Shown here piece by piece: positions 42,633-56,300 of a stretch of DNA of 64,000 nt (position 1 is the first letter of the stretch; the number at the start of each line of letters is the position of its first letter). The DNA is from Megaustenia siamemsis (taxonomy: Eukaryota; Mollusca; Gastropoda; Stylommatophora; Ariophantidae). The notes under the pieces were generated by a model that saw only the letters and a program-made list of their open reading frames with translations, was not told where the DNA came from and made no database searches. The translations under genes and the position numbers were made by a program. The DNA is taken from assembly GCA_032433765.1 (NCBI GenBank), contig JAVIAB010000046.1, forward strand, positions 61,043,388 to 61,107,387, read 5' to 3'.

Positions 42633-45600
42633 GAGTTATAGAGTTATTTGCGGGTCATCATCATTGCACTCCGAACATGTCCATAGGGGCTCAGATCCCC
42701 TCCTCAGCAATTACCTCAGTGTCCAGCGACTGACGACTCCAGTTCTATGTTGGTTGATAAGTCTTCATACACGGCCACTAAGTTTCTCACCTCTGGCCGT
42801 GCCCATCCCAACTCCCATTTCTATCATCTGAAGAAGTGACGTGGATCTGTGTTTGTCGAAGTCCTGTGCTCTTCCCACATCTCGGAGGGCATTGATGATG
42901 TCCGCCCGATCCATTGGTTGCCCTTCCTCAACGACAGTGCAGCCAGCCAATCCGTCCGCTCCCCCACCTTCCCGCATATACAGGGACACAGACAAAGGTG
43001 ACCTTACGTATATTGGATTTCTGCAACGACTCTACCTATTGCATGCGTACAGATCCCGCCTCCACTTTTTTTATCATGCTCATCGAATCACTCAGTATAC
43101 ATGCGTGGGTGTAGTCTTGTGACTCTAACCATTTGAATGCCCCGGTCACTGCCATCGCCTCCATTGTCATGCCACTCATGGTCATGACGAATGCACCACT
43201 GTCCCCCCTGACTATTCTGCCTGCCGAGCGCGCCGCAAATGCCTATGCACTTCTTTGGTGTCGTCTTACAGATCCGTCTGTATAGATGACTGCATCTTTC
43301 TCATCGGTATTATCTCAGATGAGACCGTTGACCTCAGCATTAACCACGACCCGGTTCTGTTCCCTACTTTTGCTGTCGAGTGTGACAATACACGAGAAAG
43401 TCCCCTTGAATGACATAGGAACCGGTATCCACTCCTCACCAACGCTGATATTGGTAAGCCCACAGACCTGTTTGATGATATCTTCTGCTCGGCCCACCCA
43501 TGATTTGCCTCTTTTTAGCCTGGCACTTTCCCTGTGTTGAGCACGTGGTGCAATGGATGATCTGTATCTGTACTAATCTTCAGGTAGGCACGTGCTCTCC
43601 AGATCTTGATTCTGTCATCCATGGTTGGAAAGTCAAGAAGATACCTCATTGCTACACAGGGAGTGTCCCTCGTACATCCCAGGATAATGCGCATGGCTTC
43701 ATTTTGTATTTTCTCCAGCCTATCAATTTGAGTCGTACTGACAGTAAGAATGGCCAGGGCATACTCGATTGGTGCGAGGACTAATCCCTGGAACAGAAGA
43801 GTAAGTAGCCTCTGCTCGATGTTGGCAGCTGCCATGACATTCAAGGCGGCTAATCCTTTGCGGGATTTTGTTATCGCATGGTCGACGTGGTCCCGAAACC
43901 TCAGGCTGCGATAAAACTTAACTCCGAGGTATGTCATCAACTTGTCCCTGGTCACCTCATCAGCTCCCATTCGTATTACCGGTGTGGTCGTATTAACGAT
44001 ATGATTGTTAAGGGAGAACCATGAAACTGATGCTTTATTAGGATTAACCAAGGCACCTGAAACCCCACACCAGGAAGAAATGCGATCGAGTTCGTCTTGC
44101 ATTGTGGAGGCGATTCCCCGTCTGTCTCTTCCCTGTCGATATACCAGAATATCATCAGCAAAAGTCATAGTTCTTCCCCTCCCATCCAGCTGTTGGGCCG
44201 TGATCGTTATTGTGTACACGTTAAATAGAACTGGTGACAATGGTGAGCCTTGTGGCAGCCCTCGACAAATGGATGTTGGCTCGGAAGACCAACTTCCACA
44301 TCTGAGTATCACCTTCCTCTGAAACAGTGCCGCGGCGATCCATCTAATGAGGAAGGGGTGCACCGCCAGTTTGATGAGCATATGCATGAGATATTCAAAT
44401 GGTACCCTGTTGTATGCATCCTCAGATCTATAGCAGCAGCACATGTCTCCTCTCGTCTGTGGAAGCCTTCGTAGACGTCATAGGCAAAGACTGCCGCATT
44501 GAGCCATGTCTCTTTGTTATATCTATAACCTCCAAGTGTGGGTGGGAATGCACGTTTCTGTTCAAGGCGACACGTGAGGACATGGGCAACTATTTTCTCC
44601 AGCAGCTTGCCCGCAGTGTTCTGCATTGTGATGATTCTGTAGGCACTGATCTGAGAATGGTCCTTGTTTGGCTTCGGTAGTGGTAGTAAGTAGCTGTGAA
44701 GCCACTCCTCCTTAATCTGGCCACTCCGACTACTGGCATTAAACTCATTGGCCAGTTTTGTCAAGTCATCGTCAGCTAAATTGATATGTAATCGTACCGA
44801 ACACCATCTGGGCCAGGAGTAGTGTTGTATGACCTTTTAAGTGTCGTGCGAATGGTATCGGTTGTGATTGTGAGATCTTCTTCCAGCCCTACATCCTTAC
44901 ACAATTTTGACAGCGATCCCCGTATCTTCATTCTTACAGCCTCATTTCTTTGGTCCGTCAGCTCAACGTAGCGGGCAAGCAGGGCCTTCTCTTTGCTCTC
45001 ATCAGATTTGCACCATATCCGGTCTGTACTCTGAAAGTCTGGTATGCCTCTATGTCGTGTTGTGCCATTCATGCTCTGATGAAGGTGTCAGAATGTGGCG
45101 AGCGATTTTTCTGAGCACACTTTTTTACAGAAGTCATCCCATTTGGTATCCTTAGCCTGCTTAGCGCATAGTTTAATGTGCATCATTTTTTGGTCGACCT
45201 CTATTTTCAGACGCTTCAATAGCTCAGGTTGTGTTCTTCCATTCCTTCTGGCTTTCTGCCATGTCTTGACCGTTTCTCTCTTGCTCCGCCAAGCTTCCTC
45301 TATATCTACGTTCCACCAGGGTGGCTGCGTCCATCTCTTCTGCCTCCTACGAGGAGCGCTCTGCTTCCTATGTCTGATTTTGCTAATGACGTCCATGTCT
45401 GTTTTCTCGTAGTTGAATGTGTAGAGCTTTCTTTTCTGGCTTCTATTTCTGCTTTTCTCAATTAGGAGGACACATGGATAGTGATCACTTCCGTAGAACA
45501 CCAGTGCACTCCACCTGCAAACCGGTGCGAATGTGGAAGACACCAGTGCCAGGTCTATGACACTATCAGATTGTTCGAGTGGCCATTCTTGTTGGCCTTC

Positions 45601-46424
45601 CATCATTCAAGCACACTAAATCGGCCGATACCAGTGCGTTCTCTAGGACTTCTCCTGCTTGTTGTTTATGACGTTACCCCACTGGTTTCCTCTAGCATTA
45701 AAGTCTCCGCAGAAAATGACGTTCTCTTCATCAAACTCGAAGAGATTCTGCCATTGTTGTGTGTTCACCTTCCCATTACAAGCATACACATTAATAATCA
45801 CGAAATGAACTGGGGTCTGCACTCTAACCGCATGTACCTGCAATTCTGCATTGTTCCACACAGACATATCAACCTCAGCTGCCACCATATTGTTGCACAC
45901 AAGGATGGCCTGCCCAAGGTGTCGTCTATTGTAAAAACAATGAAAGCCAGGAGTACTTACTGTCCTGTCACCAAGAAGAGTTTCTTGCAAAACCATTATA
46001 TCAGCGCCGCACAGTAGCTTATCAAGAATGGGCCGTCGTTGATTTATGGACCCACAATTCCAATAAGTAACGCGCACATACTTTAGGCCTAGCCTCTCAC
46101 ACTTCGACAGTTTAATGCCACCACGCTTTCCCTGTCGTGTTTTCCTTCTTCGATGATGTCGTTTGGGCTGCATCTGAATACTTACACTTACCATCGTCAT
46201 AGATGATTTTGTCGCTGAACGTCGATGCTGTGGATGGTCTCGACTAACGTGCACTTACTCAGTCGCACGCACCAGAACCCGTTTCCACGATATAAACTGG
46301 CCAATTCCAGTAAATAGCTCTATAGCACGCGGATACACTAAGAGCCTTCCACAAATTAAATGAATTTCGCGTCCTTGACGACAGACCGGCGTAAATAAAC
46401 CGCCATTTTTTGACGCTTTCAATC
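42633..46424 (-). mobile_element. Nearly full-length I/Ingi-like LINE with 13-bp target duplication
   Basis: In minus sense the 3.8-kb element has a short 5' leader (46424-46255), an endonuclease (MVLQETLLG, FCGDFNARGNQWG, SDHYPC), RT (TPGPDGVRYD, PLPKPNKDHSQISAYR, GLPQGSPLSPVLFNVYT, MTFADDILVYRQ), RNase H (VIYTDGSVRRHQRSA) and a family C terminus ending near 42765. A 3' UTR with gcaatgatgatgacc follows. The 13 bp catcattaacatt flank it at 42620-42632 and 46425-46437. Frameshifts (near 45640, 45080, 44770 and 43530) and a stop just before RNase H make it inactive. No separate ORF1 is seen. EN-RT-RNase H order places it in the I superfamily; Ingi/Vingi is a guess. Confidence 0.85.
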
Positions 46425-47447
46425 CATCATTAACATTATAATTGTCTAGTCATAAATAATATCACCATTGTCTAGTCATCACTAACATTATCATTGTCTA
46501 GTCATCAATAACATCACCATTATCTAGTCATCAATAACATCATCGTTGTCTAGTCATCTATAACATCACCATTGTCTAGTCATCAATAACATCACCATTG
46601 TCTAGTCATCAATAACATCATCATTGTCTAGTCATCAATAACATCACCATTGTCTAGTCATCAATAACATCACCATTGTCTAGTCATCAATACCATTATC
46701 ATTGTCTAGTCATCAATAACATTACCATTGTCTAGTCATCAATAACATCATCGTTGTCTAGTCATCAATAACATCACCATTGTCCATTACATCACCACAT
46801 CAATAACATCACCATTATCTAGTCATCAATAACATCACCATTGTCCATTACATCACCACATCAATAACATCACCATTATCTAGTCATCAATAACATCACC
46901 ATTGTCTAGTCATCAATAACATCACCATTGTCCATTACATCACCACATCAATAACATCACCATTATCTAGTCATCAATAACATCACCATTGTCTAGTCAT
47001 TGATAGCATTATTATTGTCATTATCGTCATCAACATATCTCCAGTGCTGTTTGGCTCCTCACAGGATTTGCAATGAAATCTCGTCATAAAGTCCATTATC
47101 CGGGCGAGCTTTTCAATCTTATTGAAGGAATCAATACCATCTGTCCTTGCCTCTCTTTATCTATGTCATTCTTGTTGTCTCTGGAGGTTAGCCGCATTTT
47201 TTTTCTCGTAGTTTTCTTTTTGAGGATCTTTGTATTCTCATGTTATCTTTTCTCATGGCATGGCTGACATATGCCTGTCACCTTTAATTGATTACTGGTG
47301 AAATCGTTGCCTGCGAGGCCATTTCTCTTACTTGCCATTTCGCTTATTTCTGTCCTAGTCTTGACATTCTTTCCACTGTGTATACATAAGCAACTATACA
47401 AAATATTTTTTTCTGAGACATTTCTTTTCGAATATCGTTTATTCTTT
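45060..47447. repeat. Segmental duplication, source-like copy
   Basis: Comprises the 5' part of the I/Ingi-like LINE, the right part of the 26-bp array and unique/LINE A-like sequence to attctttatttc. The same 2.2-2.4 kb recurs at 51081-53317 in the same orientation. It is called source-like because here both ends are continuous with longer elements. Confidence 0.9.
46425..47003. repeat. 26-bp minisatellite, right part (about 22 copies)
   Basis: Same unit as 42418-42632. Around 46785-46960 a variant with tccattacatcaccacatca is repeated three times, giving a local higher-order unit. Confidence 0.92.
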
Positions 47448-47660
47448 ATTTCTTTCATCGTTTACAAGCTCTCGCATGTATAATTAAAGATGAGTTTTAT
47501 AAACATTGTTTTTACTATTTTTATTTCCATTGCCTTTTAAGGTTAATGAAAGTCATCGATTCCTTTGATGTTCTCGTTGTGATTTAAATTTTCTGTGTCC
47601 CCATTTTGATCTAAACAATTTCGAATATTTACGAAGTGATCCACTTCCGCTGATTTTTCT
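47180..47660 (-). mobile_element. Probable old LINE A fragment
   Basis: Wording such as ttatcttttctcatggcatg, gctgacatatg and attactggtgaaatcg parallels the 18.5-18.9 kb region of the LINE A copy. It is highly diverged and has no open frame. Confidence 0.4.
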
Positions 47661-47754
47661 TGCAGGAAGCTTTAATCAAATTGGGTTTGTTCCAAAAACG
47701 TTCTTGCGAATGTTCTCGAGCAGTTAGAGAAAAAAATTGTCAGAGAATTGTGGT

Positions 47755-50700
47755 CAGTCTAAGCCACACCTTGGTCAAACAGTTTCAGCCACACCATGGT
47801 CAAACAGTTTCAGCCACACCTCGGTCAAACACACTCAGCCACAACTTTGTCAAATAGTCGCAACGACAACTTGGTCAAAAAGTGTCATTCACAGCTTGGT
47901 CAAATAGTCTCAGTCACAACTAGGTCAAATAGTCTCAAACAAACCTTGGTCAAATAGTCTCAACCACAACTCGGTCAAAAAGTCTCAACCACAACTTGGT
48001 CAAATAGTCTCAACCACAACTTAGTCAAATAGTCTCAAAAACAACTTGGTAAAACAGTGTCAGCCACAACTTGGTCAAATAGTCTCAACCACAACTTGGT
48101 CAAATAGTATCAACCACAACTTGGTAAAACAGTGTCAGCCACAAATTGGTCAAATAGTCTCAGCCACAACGTCGTCAATTAGTCTCAAACACAACTTGGT
48201 CAAATAATCTCAACCACAACTTGGTCAAATAGTCTCAACCACAACTTGGTCAAATAGTCTCAAAAACAACTTGGTAAAACAGTATCAGCCACAATTTGGT
48301 CAAACAGTCTCAACCACAAATTCGTCAATTAGTCTCAACCACAACTTAGTCAAATAGTCTCAACCACAACTTGGTCAAGCAGTATCAGCCACAACTTAAT
48401 CAAACAGTCTCAGCCACAACTTCGTCAATTAGTCTCAACCACAACTTGGTCAAATAGTCTCAACCACAACTTGGTAAAACAGTGTAATGCACAACTTAGT
48501 CAAACAGTCTCAGCCACAACTTCGTCAATTAGTCTCAACCACAACTTGGTCAAATAATCTCAACCACAACTTGGTCAAATAGTCTCAACCACAACTTAGT
48601 CAAATAGTCTAAACCATAACTTGGTCAAGCAGTATCAGCCACAACTTGATCAAACAGTCTCAGCCACAACTTCGTCAATAAGTCTCAACCACAACTTGGA
48701 AAAATAGTCTCAACCACAACTTGGTAAAACAGTGTCAGCCACAACTTTGTCAAACAGTCTCAGCCACAACTTGGTCAAATGCTCTCAGCCACGCCTGGGT
48801 CAAATGGTCTCTGGCACAACTTGGTCAAACAGACACAGTGACAACTTGATCAAATAGTCTCAGCCACAACTTGGTCAAATAGACACAGTCACAACTTGAT
48901 CAAATAGTCTCAGCCACAACTTGATCAAATAGTCTCAGCCTTACCTGGGTCAAATAGTCTCAATCACAACTTGGTCAAACAGTGTCAGCCACAACTTGGT
49001 CAAACAGTCTAAGCCACAACTTGGTCTAATAGTCTCAGCCCCAATTTAGTCAAATAGTATCAGCCACAACATGGTCAAATAGTCTCAGCCACAACTTGGT
49101 CAAACAGTGTCAGCCACAATTTAGGTCAAATAGTGTGAACCCCAACTTGGTCAAATAGTCTTAGTCACAACTTGGTCAAATATTCTCAGTCACAACTTGG
49201 TCAAATATTCTCAGTCACAACTTGGTCAAAAAATCTCAGCCACACCTTGGTCAAATTGTCTCAACAACAACTTTGTCAAACAGTGTCAGCCACAACTTGG
49301 TCAAACAGTCTCAGCCACAACTTTGTTAAATAGTCTCAATCACAACTAGGTCAAACAGTGTCAGCCACAAATTGGTCAAACAGTCTCAGCCACAACTTGG
49401 TCAAGTAGTCTCAATCACAACTTCGTCAAATAGTCTCAACGACAACTTTGTCAAATAGTGTCATTCACAACTTGGTGAAATAGTCTCAGCCACAACTTGG
49501 TTAAATAGTCTCAACCACAACTTGGTCAAATAGCGCCAGCCACAACTTGGTCAAACAGCCTTAGTCACAGCCTGGTCAAATAGTCTCAACGACAACTTGG
49601 TCAAATAGTCTCAGTTACAACATGGTCAAATAGTCTAAACAACAACTTGGTAAAATAGACACAGTCACAACTTGGTCAAATAGTCTCAGCCCCACCTGGG
49701 TCAAAAAGTCTCAACCACAACTTGGTCAAATAGTCTCAACCACAACTTTATCAAATAGTCTCAACCAAAACTTAGTCAAATAGTCTCAATCACAACTTGG
49801 TCATACAGTGTCTGCCACAACTTGGTCAAACAGTCTAAGCCACAACTTCGACAAATAGTCTCAGCCCCAATTTGGTCAAATAGTCTCAGCCACAACTTGG
49901 TCAAACAGTCTCAACCAAAACTTCGTCAAATAGTCTCAACCACAACTTGGTAAAACAGTGTCAGTCATAACTTGACAAAACAGTCTCAGCCACAATGTCG
50001 TCAATTAGTCTCAACCACAACTTGGTCAAATAGTCTCAACCACAACTTGGTAAAACAGTGTCAGCCACAACTTTGTCAAACAGTCTCAGCCAAAACTTAG
50101 TCAAACAGTCTCAGCCACAACTTCGTCAATTAGTCTCAACAACAACATGGTCAAATAATCTCAGCCACAACTTGGTCAAACAGTCTCAACCACAACTTGG
50201 TCAAATAGTCTCAACCACAACTTGGTCAAATAGTCTCTGTCACAACTTGGTTAAATAGTTTCTGTCACAACTTGGTCAAATAGTCTCTATCACAACTTGG
50301 TCAAATAGTCTCAGGCACAACTTGGTCAAATAGTCTCAACTACAACTTGGTCAGATAGTTACAACCACAAGTTGGTCAAACAATGTCAGCCACATCTTGG
50401 TCAAAGAGTCTCAATCACAACTTGGTCAAATAGTCTCAGCCACAACTTGGTCAAATAGACACAGTCACAACTTGGTCAGTGTCAGCTACAACTTGGTCAA
50501 ACAGTCTCAGCCACAACTTGGTCAAATAGTCTCAACCACAACTTGGTCAAATAGTCTCATTCACAACTTGGTCAAATAGTCTCAACCACAACTTGGTCAA
50601 ATAGACACAGTCACAACTTGGTCAAATGGACTCAGCCACAACTTGGTCTAACAGTCTCAGGCACAACTTGGTCAAATAGTCTCAGTCACAACTTGGTCAA

Positions 50701-51080
50701 ATAGTCTCAGCCACAACTTTTTCAAATAGTATCAGTCACATCTTGGTCAAATAGTCTCAGTCACAACTTAGTCACATAGTTTCAACCACAACATGGTCAA
50801 ATAGTCTCAGTCACAACTTGGTCAATTAGCCTCAACTACAAAATGGTTAAATAGTCTCAGTCACATCTTGGTTAAATAGTCTCAACCACAACGTGGTCAA
50901 ATCGTCCCAGCCCCAACTTGGTCAAACAGTTTCAGCCATAACTTGGTCAAATAGTCTCAGCCACACCTGGATCAAATAGTCACAACTTGATCAAATAGTC
51001 TCAGCCACACCTGGATCAAATAGTCACAACTTGATCAAACAGTCTCAGCCACAATATGGTCAAATAGTCTCAACCACAAC
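47755..51080. repeat. 25-bp satellite array (first block, 3.3 kb)
   Basis: Units contain ggtcaaatagtctcaaccac then aactt, with many variants (cagtgtcagc, gacacagtcac, cgtcaattag). It is unrelated to the 30-35 kb array despite the same unit length. It is interrupted at 51081 by the duplicated 2.2-kb segment. Confidence 0.95.
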
Positions 51081-52440
51081 TTGTGCCATTCATGCTCTGA
51101 TGAAGGTGTCAGAATGTGGCGAGCGATTTTTATGAGCACACTTTTTTACAGAAGTCATCCCATTTGGTATCCTTAGCCTGCTTAGCGCATAGTTTAATGT
51201 GCATCATTTTTTGGTCGACCTCTATTTTCAGACGCTTCAATAGCTCAGGTTGTGTTCTTCCATTCCTTCTGGCTTTCTGCCATGTCTTGACCGTTTCTCT
51301 CTTGCTCCGCCAAGCTTCCTCTATATCTACGTTCCACCAGGGTGGCTGCGTCCATCTCTTCTGCCTCCTACGAGGAGCGCTCTGCTTCCTATGTCTGATT
51401 TTGCTAATGACGTCCATGTCTGTTTTCTCGTAGTTGAATGTGTAGAGCTTTCTTTTCTGGCTTCTATTTCTGCTTTTCTCAATTAGGAGGACACATGGAT
51501 AGTGATCACTTCCGTAGAACACCAGTGCACTCCACCTGCAAACCGGTGCGAATGTGGAAGACACCAGTGCCAGGTCTGTGACACTATCAGATTGTTCGAG
51601 TGGCCATTCTTGTTGGCCTTCCATCATTCAAGCACACTAAATCGGCCGATACCAGTGCGTTCTCTAGGACTTCTCCTGCTTGTTGTTTATGACGTTACCC
51701 CACTGGTTTCCTCTAGCATTAAAGTCTCCGCAGAAAATGACGTTCTCTTCATCAAACTCGAAGAGATTCTGCCATTGTTGTGTGTTCACCTTTCCATTAC
51801 AGGCATACACATTAATAATCACGAAATGAACTGGGGTCTGCACTCTAACCGCATGTACCTGCAATTCTTCACTTTCCCACGCAGACATATCAACCTCAGC
51901 TGCCACCATATTGTTGCACACAAGGATGGCCTGCCCAAGGTGTCGTCTATTGTAAAAACAATGAAAGCCAGCAGTACTTACTGTCCTGTCACCAAGAAGA
52001 GTGTCTTGCAAAACCATTATATCAGCGCCGCACAGTAGCTTATCAAGAATGGGCCGTCGTTGATTTATGGACCCACAATTCCAATAAGTAACGCGCACAT
52101 ACTTTAGGCCTAGCCTCTCACACTTCGACAGTTTAATGCCACCACGCTTTCCCTGTCGTGTGTTCCTTCTTCGATGATGTCGTTTGGGCTGCATCTGAAT
52201 ACTTACACTTACCATCGTCATAGATGATTTTGTCGCTGAACGTCGATGCTGTGGATGGTCTCGACTAACGTGCACTTACTCAGTCGCACGGACCAGAACC
52301 CGTTTCCACGATATAAACTGGCCAATTCCAGTAAATAGCTCTATAGCACGCGGATACACTAAGAGCCTTCCACAAATTAAATGAATTACGCGTCCTTGAC
52401 GACAGACCGGCATAAACAAACCGCCATTTTTTTACGCTTT
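51081..52440 (-). mobile_element. I/Ingi-like LINE 5' part (duplicated copy)
   Basis: This part encodes the endonuclease (ORF 52275-51664) and the following linker (51627-51130) and ends inside the segment that precedes RT. It differs from the 45.06-46.42 kb copy at roughly 20 positions by eye. One change turns the endonuclease motif MVLQETLLG into MVLQDTLLG, altering the conserved catalytic Glu. The truncation is due to the segmental duplication, not to retrotransposition. Confidence 0.85.
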
Positions 52441-52445
52441 CAATC

Positions 52446-52880
52446 CATCATTAACATTATAATTGTCTAGTCATAAATAATATCACCATTGTCTAGTCAT
52501 TACTAACATTATCATTGTCTAGTCATCAATAACATCACCATTATCTAGTCATCAATAACATCATCGTTGTCTAGTCATCAATAACATCACCATTGTCTAG
52601 TCATCAATAACATCATCATTATCTAGTCATCAATAACATCATCATTGTCTAGTCATCAATAACATCACCATTGTCTAGTCATCAATAACATCACCATTGT
52701 CTAGTCATCAATAACATTACCATTGTCTAGTCATCAATAACATTACCATTGTCTAGTCATCAATAACATCATCGTTGTCTAGTCATCAATAACATCACCA
52801 TTGTCCATTACATCACCACATCAATAACATCACCATTATCTAGTCATCAATAACATCACCATTGTCTAGTCATTGATAGC
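52446..52880. repeat. 26-bp minisatellite in the duplicated copy
   Basis: About 16 units of tagtcatcaataacatcacc plus attgtc. The triple tccattacatcaccacatca block of the source copy is present only once. Confidence 0.9.
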
Positions 52881-53317
52881 ATTATTATTGTCATTATCGT
52901 CATCAACATATCTCCAGTGCTGTTTGGCTCCTCACAGGATTTGCAATGAAATCTCGTCATAAAGTCCATTATCCGGGCGAGCTTTTCAATCTTATTGAAG
53001 GAATCAATACCATCTGTCCTTGCCTCTCTTTATCTATGTCATTCTTGTTGTCTCTGGAGGTTAGCCGCATTTTTTTCTCGTAGTTTTCTTTTTGAGGATC
53101 TTTGTATTCTCATGTTATCTTTTCTCATGGCATGGCTGACATATGTCTGTCACCTTTAATTGATTACTGGTGAAATCGTTGCCTGCGAGGCCATTTCTCT
53201 TACTTGCCATTTCGCTTATTTCTGTCCTAGTCTTGACATTCTTTCCATTGTGTATACATAAGCAACTATACAAATATTTTTTCTGAGACATTTCTTTTCG
53301 AATATCGTTTATTCTTT

Positions 53318-56300
53318 GACAGTGTCAGACACAACTTGGTCAAACAGTCTCAACCACACCTTGGTCAAATAGTCTCAACCATACCTTGGTCAAATAGTCT
53401 CAACCACAACTTAGTCAAATAGTCTCAAAAACAACTTGGTAAAACAGTGTCAGCCACAACTTGGTCAAATAGTCTCAACCACAACTTGGTCAAATAGTAT
53501 CAACCACAACTTGGTAAAACAGTGTCAGCCACAAATTGGTCAAATAGTCTCAACCACAACGTCGTCAATTAGTCTCAACCACAACTTGGTCAAATAATCT
53601 CAACCACAACTTGGTCAAATAGTCTCAACCACAACTTGGTCAAATAGTCTCAAAAACAACTTGGTAAAACAGTATCAGCCACAATTTGGTCAAACAGTCT
53701 CAACCACAACTTCGTCAATTAGTCTCAACCACAACTTAGTCAAATAGTCTCAACCACAACTTGGTCAAGCAGTATCAGCCACAACTTGATCAAACCGTTT
53801 CAGCTACAACTTCGTCAATAAGTCTCAACCACAACTTGGTCAAATAGTCTCAACCACAACTTGGTAAAACAGTGTCAGCCACAACTTTGTCAAACAGTCT
53901 CAGCCACAACTTGGTCAAATGCTCTCAGCCACGCCTGGGTCAAATGGTCTCTGGCACAACTTGGTCAAATGCTCTCAGCCACGCCTGGGTCAAATGGTCT
54001 CTGGCACAACTTGGTCAAACAGACACAGTCACAACTTGATCAAATAGTCTCAGCCTTACCTGGGTCAAATAGTCTCAATCACAACTTGGTCAAACAGTGT
54101 CAGCCACAACTTGGTCAAACAGTCTAAGCCACAACTTGGTCAAATTTTCTCAGCCCCAATTTAGTCAAATAGTATCAGCCACAACATGGTCAAATAGTCT
54201 CAGCAACAACTAGGTCAAACAGTGTCAGCCACAATTTAGGTCAAATAGTGTGAACCCCAACTTGGAAAATAGTCTTAGTCACAACTTGGTCAAATATCCT
54301 CAGTCACAACTTGGTCAAATATTCTCAGTCACAACGTGGTCAAAAAATCTCAGCCACACCTTGGTCAAATAGTCTCAATGACAACTTTGTCAAACAGTGT
54401 CAGCCACAACTTGGTCAAACAGTCTCAGCTACAACTTTGTCAAATAGTCTCAATCACAACTAGGTCAAACAGTGTCAGCCACAAATTGGTCAAACAGTCT
54501 CAGCCATAACTTGGTCAAGTAGTCTCAATCACAACTTCGTCAAATAGTCTCAACGACAACTTTGTCAAATAGTGTCATTCACAACTTGGTGAAATAGTCT
54601 CAGCCACAACTTGGTTAAATAGTCTCAACCACAACTAGGTCAAATAGCGTCAGCCACAACTTGGTCAAACAGCCTTAGTCACAGCCTGGTCAAATAGTCT
54701 CAACGACAACTTGGTCAAATAGTCTCTGTTACAACATGGTCAAATAGTCTCAACCACAACTTGGTAAAATAGACACAGTCACAACTTGGTCAAATAGTCT
54801 CAGCCACACCTGGGTCAAAAAGTCTCAACCACAACTTGGTCAAATAGTCTCAACCCCAATTTGGTCAAATAGTCTCAGCCACAACTTGGTCAAATAGTCT
54901 CAACTACAACTTGGTCAAACAGTGTCAGCCACAACTTGGTCAAACAGTCTCAACCACAACTTCGTCAAATAGTCTCAACCACAACTTGGTAAAACAGTGT
55001 CAGTCATAACTTGACAAAACAGTCTCAGCCACAATGTCGTCAATTAGTCTCAACCACAACTTGGTCAAATAGTCTCAACCACAACTTGGTAAAACAGTGT
55101 CAGCCACAACTTTGTCAAACAGTCTCAGCCACAACTTAGTCAAACAGTCTCAGCCACAACTTCGTCAATTAGTCTTAACGACAACATGGTCAAATAATCT
55201 CAGCCACAACTTGGTCAAACAGCCTCAACCACAACTTGGTCAAATAGTCTCAACCACAACTTGGTCAAATAGTCTCAGTCACTTCTTACTCAAATAGTTT
55301 CAACTACAACTTGGTCAGATAGTTACAACCACAACTTGGTCAAATAGTCTCAACCATACCTTGGTCAAATAGTCTCAACCACAACTTAGTCAAATAGTCT
55401 CAAAAACAACTTGGTAAAACAGTGTCAGCCACAACTTGGTCAAATAGTCTCAACCACAACTTGGTCAAATAGTATCAACCACAACTTGGTAAAACAGTGT
55501 CAGCCACAAATTGGTCAAATAGTCTCAGCCACAACGTCGTCAATTAGTCTCAACCACAACTTTGTCAAATAATCTCAACCACAACTTGGTCAAATAGTCT
55601 CAACCACAACTTGGTCAAATAGTCTCAAAAACAATTTGGTTAAACAGTATCAGCCACAATTTGGTCAAACAGTCTCAACCACAACTTCGTCAATTAGTCT
55701 CAACCACAACTTAGTCAAATAGTCTCAAACACAGATTGGTCAAGCAGTATCAGCCACAACTTGATCAAACAGTCTCAGTCACAACTTCGTCAATTAGTCT
55801 CAACCACAACTTGGTCAAATAGTCTCAACCACAACTTGGTAAAACAGTGTAAGGCACAACTTAGTCAAACAGTCTCAGCCACAACTTCGTCAATTAGTCT
55901 CAACCACAACTTGGTCAAATAATCTCAACCACAACTTCGTCAATTAGTCTCAACCACAACTTAGTCAAATAGTCTCAACCACAACTTGGTCAAGCAGTAT
56001 CAGCCACAACTTGATCAAACAGTGTCAGCCACAACTTTGTCAAACAGTCTCAGCCACAACTTGGTCAAATGCTCTCAGCCACGCCTGGGTCAAATGGTCT
56101 CTGACACAACTTGGTCAAACAGACACAGTCACAACTTGATCAAATAGTCTCAGCCACAACTTGGTCAAATAGACACAGTCACAACTTGATCAAATAGTCT
56201 CAGCCACAACTTGGTCAAATGCTCTCAGCCACGCCTGGGTCAAATGGTCTCTGGCACAACTTGGTCAAATAGACACAGTCACAACTTGATCAAATAGTCT

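Larger units (their letters stand above)
51081..53317. repeat. Segmental duplication, copy inserted in the 25-bp satellite
   Basis: Near-identical to 45060-47447. Both borders are abrupt: satellite runs to ...ccacaac, then ttgtgccattcatgc; at the right attcttt is followed by gacagtgtcag of the satellite. The 26-bp array inside is shorter (52446-52880). No target-site duplication is visible; a few satellite bases appear to be missing at the junction. Confidence 0.9.
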
